Positions 59,371 to 60,800 of a stretch of DNA of 60,800 bases are shown here, piece by piece. The notes beneath the pieces are model-generated. The model did not search any database and had not been told where the DNA came from. It saw nothing but the letters and a program-made list of their open reading frames with translations. Source of the stretch: an uncultured Oscillospiraceae bacterium (lineage in GTDB: Bacteria > Bacillota > Clostridia > Oscillospirales > Oscillospiraceae); NCBI GenBank assembly GCA_947632175.1, contig CANROC010000018.1, forward strand, positions 1 through 60,800, read 5' to 3'. A program made the translations under genes and the position numbers. How positions within the stretch are numbered: the first letter of the stretch is position 1; each line of letters starts with the position of its first letter.

Positions 59371-60800
59371 TCACTGGCCCAGGAGGGTCAGCTGCTCCTC
59401 GCCACGGTCCTCCTCCTTCAAAAGGGCCCCGGCGGCGGGGACGGTGCGGACGCGGTAGCGGGCGGGGTTTTTGATGGGCGTATCGGCAAGGCGGGCGAGG
59501 GCGGTGACGGCGCGGTTCTTCTTGAGGGTCACCACCGCCACGCCCTGGGTATTTTTGGTGGGCTTGGGGGCCAGGAGGGCGGTGGAGAAGACGACGCACC
59601 GGCCGTCGGAGGTCATGGCCGCGGCCTCGAAGTCCTCGCTGACCGGCAGGAAGCCCACCAGGGGGCTTTTGTCGGAGTAAGCGCCGGTGAGCTTTTTCCG
59701 GTTGGTCTTCGTCTCAAAGCCGGCAAGGGATATCCGGGCGGCCTTGCCGTTTTCGAACATGAGAAAGAGGCTCCCGGAGTAGTCGCCGGGGTCGGCGATA
59801 TACAGGGCGTTCTCCCCCTCGTCCATCTTGAGCTGGTTGGGCAGGTACACGCCCAGGGCGGAGGCCTTGGCGTCGGGGATGTCGGAAAGGCGGGTCTTGT
59901 AGCACTGGTACCGGTCGGTGAAGACCAGGAGCTCCGAGGAATTTTTCGCCTCGAAAGCAGTGAGCAGGCTGTCACCCTCCTTGAATTTCTGCTCGCCGGA
60001 CATGCGCAGGGACTGGGGCGTGATCTTCTTGAGATACCCGCCCCGGGAGAAGAAGACGGTGACGGGGTAGTCCTCCGCCTCCGGCTCCTCGGCGCTCTCC
60101 ACGATCTCGTGGGGGTAGACGATGCCGGTGCGGCGCGGCTCGGCGTACTTCTTGATGACGTTCTCCAGCTCGTGCCGGATGATGGTCCGAACGCGGCGGC
60201 GGTTTTTCAGGATGTCCTCCAGGTCCGCAATCTCGCCCTCCAGCTTGTCGATGTCCTCCAGGCGCTTTAAGATGTACTCCTTGTTGATGTTCCGAAGCTT
60301 GATCTCCGCCACGAACTCGGCCTGCGTCTCGTCGATGCCGAAGCCGATCATGAGGTTGGGCACCACCTCCCGCTCCTCCTCGGTTTCCCGGATGATCTTA
60401 ATGGCCTTGTCGATGTCCAGCAGGATCTTGCCCAGGCCCTTCAAAAGGTGGAGCCGGTCCTTTTTCTTGGAAAGGTCGGCGAAGACCCGGCGGCGGACGG
60501 ACTCCTCCCGCCAGGCGGTCCACTCGCCTAAGATCTCCCGGATGCCCATGACCCGGGGCGTGCCGGCGATGAGGATGTTGAAGTTGCAGGCGAAGGCGTC
60601 CTGGAGGGGCGTGAGCTTGAAGAGCTTGGCCATCAGCTTTTCCGGGTCCACCCCGCGCTTGAGGTCGATGGTGAGCTTGAGGCCGGAGAGGTCCGTCTCG
60701 TCCCGCATGTCGCTGATCTCCCGGAGCTTGCCGGTCTTGACCAGGTCCTCCACCTTGTCCATGATGGCCTCGGCGGTGGTGGTGTAGGGGATCTCGTAGA
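59371..60800 (-). CDS. type II topoisomerase subunit A (GyrA/ParC family), 3' part
   Basis: The last 476 or so residues of a topoisomerase A subunit; the 5' part, including the catalytic Tyr, lies beyond the right edge. Visible: end of the breakage domain (YEIPYTTTAEAIMDKVEDLV, SGLKLTIDLKRGVDPEKLMAKLF), the coiled coil ending RTIIRHELENVIKKYAEPRR, and the beta-propeller C-terminal domain (SRGGYLKKITPQSL, FTDRYQCYKTRLSDIPDAK, NTQGVAVVTLKKN). I do not see a clear GyrA box, so it may be a ParC-like subunit. It ends right before the tRNA promoter. Confidence 0.9.
   Translation of the reverse strand, partial: YEIPYTTTAEAIMDKVEDLVKTGKLREISDMRDETDLSGLKLTIDLKRGVDPEKLMAKLFKLTPLQDAFACNFNILIAGTPRVMGIREILGEWTAWREESVRRRVFADLSKKKDRLHLLKGLGKILLDIDKAIKIIRETEEEREVVPNLMIGFGIDETQAEFVAEIKLRNINKEYILKRLEDIDKLEGEIADLEDILKNRRRVRTIIRHELENVIKKYAEPRRTGIVYPHEIVESAEEPEAEDYPVTVFFSRGGYLKKITPQSLRMSGEQKFKEGDSLLTAFEAKNSSELLVFTDRYQCYKTRLSDIPDAKASALGVYLPNQLKMDEGENALYIADPGDYSGSLFLMFENGKAARISLAGFETKTNRKKLTGAYSDKSPLVGFLPVSEDFEAAAMTSDGRCVVFSTALLAPKPTKNTQGVAVVTLKKNRAVTALARLADTPIKNPARYRVRTVPAAGALLKEEDRGEEQLTLLGQ

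Overview
The window looks like a chromosome segment of a high-GC, endospore-forming member of the Clostridia, most likely in or near the Oscillospiraceae. This is an inference from gene content, not from a marker gene. Spore genes recur (dpaA-dpaB, spoIIGA-sigE, a bofA-like gene, a D,D-carboxypeptidase). There are two phosphofructokinases with different phosphoryl-donor signatures, a Crh-like HPr without the active histidine, and SigA-type promoters that often carry an extended -10 ending GGTATAAT.

Layout. 1-190 holds tandem minus-strand promoters that probably drive an rRNA operon just outside the window. 262-1709 is the dipicolinate synthase operon. 1845-6625 has a C39-like orphan, a 258-bp MITE, an ECF-like sigma factor with a broken start next to a beta-rich protein, a candidate small RNA and PPi-type PFK. 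6859-10723 is an envelope cluster (DUF2975/XRE, two paralogous lipoproteins around a DUF4173 protein, VanZ-like). 11386-15065 has HAD/thiN/SGNH genes on the minus strand and ATP-type PFK/YcxB on the plus strand. 15186-16861 is a GNAT gene interrupted by an insertion sequence with an unusually long target duplication. 17175-26240 has an alanine symporter, a second copy of the small RNA, and a coaD-rsmD-uvrC-HPr-mutS2 block. 26308-28544 has a PadR/DUF1700/DUF4097 module and a small XRE. 30546-36029 has SPFH/NfeD, the early sporulation pair spoIIGA-sigE, and three small acidic or membrane proteins. 36045-39578 has tagO-like, trpS and an aminotransferase whose stop codon is supplied by a second MITE copy. 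39647-41715 has two tandem HicAB systems and a GNAT gene. 41864-51960 is a nucleotide and amino-sugar block: purF-purC-orf-purA-purB, glmS, pyrG, folC. 53340-57740 has bofA-like, SDR, D,D-carboxypeptidase, tRNA-Gly, a phage-type replication protein with a poly-C frameshift, and an XRE-TPR regulator. 59230-60800 has a second tRNA-Gly and the 3' part of a type II topoisomerase A subunit.

Roughly a tenth of the window is made of intergenic arrays of short GC-rich hairpins (8-bp arms, about 6-nt loops, few arm/loop classes). The classes recur in a fixed, nested-inverted order, with pair-preserving changes and some hybrid arms. These arrays and the duplicated promoter-plus-hairpin RNA at 5143 and 19684 are the parts least explained by known gene families.
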